Source of the DNA: Paramyrothecium sp. XJ0827
Taxonomy: Eukaryota > Ascomycota > Sordariomycetes > Hypocreales > Stachybotryaceae
Assembly (NCBI GenBank): GCA_020881915.1
Contig: JAJFPB010000013.1
Coordinates: 62,001 to 126,000 of the forward strand
Direction: 5' to 3'
Length of the DNA: 64,000 nt
The position numbers and the translations under genes were made by a program. Positions 62,340 to 64,000 of the stretch are shown here, piece by piece; position 1 is the first letter of the stretch; every line of letters starts with the position of its first letter. Below the pieces are notes generated by a model that saw only the letters and a program-made list of their open reading frames with translations, did no database searches and was not told the DNA's origin.

Positions 62340-63733
62340 TCAACAAGACCAGCAGCGCTGAGCTGACTGAGGCCATAAACTCCATGTTCACGTGGTACGG
62401 CGAGTCCGAGGTCGCCTTTGCCTTCCTGTCCGACTGGAATCCCGATTGCGGCTCGGATGAAACGGCCCTAGGGGGTTGTCGCTGGTTTACGAGAGGCTGG
62501 ACGCTCCAAGAGCTGATTGCGCCCAGAAATCTTGAGTTCTACGATGCCAGCTGGTCGGTGCGGGGGACCAAGGAATCGCTGTGCGTGCAGCTTGCGGCCA
62601 TCACAGGGATCGAACCAGCCGTGCTCAAAGATCCATCTCTACTTCCGACCATACCGGTCGCAAGGCGAATGTCTTGGGCTGCTAGCCGAGTTACCACGCG
62701 TGTCGAGGATCTAGCCTACTGCCTCCTGGGTATTTTCGACGTCAACATGCCCATGCTTTACGGAGAGGGAAACAAAGCCTTCACCAGGCTACAGCTAGCT
62801 ATCATGGAGGAGGTCAACGACATGTCCATCTTCGCCTGGAAGGCGGCGGAAAGCGAGAGCGCACAGCGGTATCGTGGGGCTCTGGCCAGCTCTCCATCGG
62901 AGTTTGCAAACGCAAACGTTGGCAATATACAGAACGTCCGGGATTTCCGCCTCGGTGATGATTTCAGCGTGACCAATAAAGGCTTGCGTATAACGCAAGG
63001 TCTGTGCCAGGATGGAAGCACTCTTGGGCTGGACTGCTGCATATCGAATGGCAAGGAGATCAAGTATCTTGGCATCGCTCTAAAGAAGTACGGATCCGGC
63101 CTCTATGTGCGAGAGCGACCTTGGCAGCTGTTGCGCCAAGATGCATGGCCACGCCAGACAGGCACCGCATTTTATATCCCCAAAACCATCCCGATTGCTC
63201 TGTCTAGGCGCCTTGAGTCATACCAAGATGTAAAGGGTGCCATCCGACTGGGCCGGGGCTTCGAGACAGGCATGTTCAAGCCGATGGGCATTCATCCACT
63301 TAGCTTGTGGGACAGCAAGCAACGCCTCTTCTTGACGGAGGGGACACCGTCATTCACCGGCTGGATCCAGTTCATGTGCGACAAGGTTGACAAGAAGAAA
63401 GCTTTTTTCCGCGCATCGGTCTTCATGGTCGTCTGTGGCATTGATCAGCTAACGAATAAACCGTGGTTGACAATCGCCACCATGGAAGAGAATAGAGATG
63501 TTTGGGACGCCACTACAGATCCAATCCGTCTGTCAGCTTTGGCCAGAGAGCGGCCGGAAAGTTCGGTGCTTATCAAAAGCGTTTTTGAGCCGGAGCAGGC
63601 CCTCAAGATCACAGTAGCGCTCCGCAAAGATGAATTTGAAGGCGTCGCTGTCCATTCCATCGACGTCAAATTTGAATACATTGAGGAAGGAGAATACCCA
63701 AGCTCTGAGTCATCAGTCTATGAAATCCCTTAG
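62267..63733 (+). pseudogene. HET-domain gene with its 5' end replaced by an LTR
   Basis: A 488-codon frame starts inside the solo LTR (MRGGRVTTYTVYH, about 24 LTR-encoded residues) and then reads INKTSSAELTEAINSMFTWY, WFTRGWTLQELIAPRNLEFY and VEDLAYCLLGIFDVNMPMLY. This is the C-terminal half of a HET domain, followed by a long downstream region ending SSVYEIP. HET proteins mediate vegetative incompatibility and programmed cell death in filamentous ascomycetes. The first part of the domain, up to the conserved DTCC(I) before INKTSS, is missing, so the protein is likely not functional. It stays open for 464 codons after the junction, indicating recent damage. The LTR could supply promoter and start. 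Confidence 0.8.
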
Positions 63734-64000
63734 GCAGGATTATTAGGGTCCAGCAGGGTTCGCCGTTCATCCACCCATCCACATTATTAAGCCATGTGGG
63801 TGGATGGATTACTAATGAAGCTATTCGCAAGTGGGTGGACGTCCATATTGCCTTCAGGCCAGTGGATGTACACGTGGATGGATATAATGCCTACAATATG
63901 AAGCTATTTACAACCTTGCTAGCGCCAGTTCCATAGCTCTCAAACTGCTAATGATGACCGTTCCGTCTTCGGTTAATGGAGCAGATAATTCAGGACCTCA
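63734..64000 (+). other. 3' flank with inverted CCATCCAC repeats
   Basis: CATCCACCCATCCACATTAT and GTGGGTGGATGG occur close together (63,770-63,810) with further GTGGATG copies to 63,880. They could be subterminal repeats of a hAT-type element continuing beyond the window. No gene seen. Confidence 0.35.

Noticed and set aside
1..64000. CRISPR arrays, rRNA or tRNA genes
   Set aside because: No regular spaced repeats and no rRNA signature. The only tRNA-like match is the short Copia primer site.

Overview
The window comes from a filamentous ascomycete (Pezizomycotina). The support is short spliceosomal introns of about 44-120 nt with CTAAC/CTGAC-type branch sites, Zn2Cys6 regulators, HET and NACHT-WD40 remnants, a MHYT sensor gene, and fungal transposon families (Fot/pogo, hAT, Crypton, piggyBac-like, Tad-type LINE, Copia). 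The style suggests Sordariomycetes, perhaps Hypocreales; the genus is inference. The window reads as an accessory, repeat-rich region: roughly half is identifiable transposon and most host genes are cut, frameshifted or reduced to fragments. I saw no rRNA, tRNA gene or CRISPR array.

Layout. 1-6.4 kb: host genes (a 771-aa three-exon gene, a 224-aa membrane protein, and a gene whose 3' part is cut off). 6.4-12.6 kb: a hAT element (hAT-2) with a perfect 8-bp target duplication sits inside that gene and itself contains a second, decayed hAT (hAT-1); the missing 3' end of the host gene resumes in frame at 12,621. 12.6-20.4 kb: host segment with an acidic protein, a small Zn2Cys6 factor, an Est1-like relic, a 131-aa spliced gene and a frameshifted EgtD/EasF-type methyltransferase. 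20.4-27.6 kb: a 5'-truncated LINE and a Copia element with very short, non-matching LTRs. 27.6-40.8 kb: NACHT-WD40 scrap, an intact Fot-like element (A), a truncated membrane-protein gene, a second hAT-1 copy cut by a Fot-like element (B), which is in turn split by a Crypton, then more fragments, Fot-like C and a Copia 3' fragment. 41.1-43.5 kb: piggyBac-like element. 43.8-51.7 kb: a 692-aa host gene, Fot-like D, an intact F-box/2EXR-type gene, an ADGF adenosine deaminase fragment and a hAT C-terminal scrap. 53.1-56.0 kb: MHYT gene with several frameshifts. 56.7-64 kb: Fot-like E (internally deleted), a Zn2Cys6 gene with a 23-nt micro-exon, intact Fot-like F, and a HET-domain gene whose 5' end has been replaced by a solo LTR.

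Most notable pattern. The six Fot-like elements are paralogues whose terminal repeats share the outer ACGT and an AAGCGA core but carry a tandemly duplicated, element-specific half-motif. Their transposases are conserved except in the predicted DNA-recognition helix, which also differs from element to element. This looks like co-diversification of transposase specificity and terminal repeats inside one genome. Two members (A and F) appear complete, and one (E) is a deletion derivative that keeps essentially only the DNA-binding part. The Crypton entered a Fot terminal repeat at a heptamer that matches sites repeated near its own ends.

Caveat: several host genes differ from an open frame by single-base indels. 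These may be genuine decay or assembly errors.
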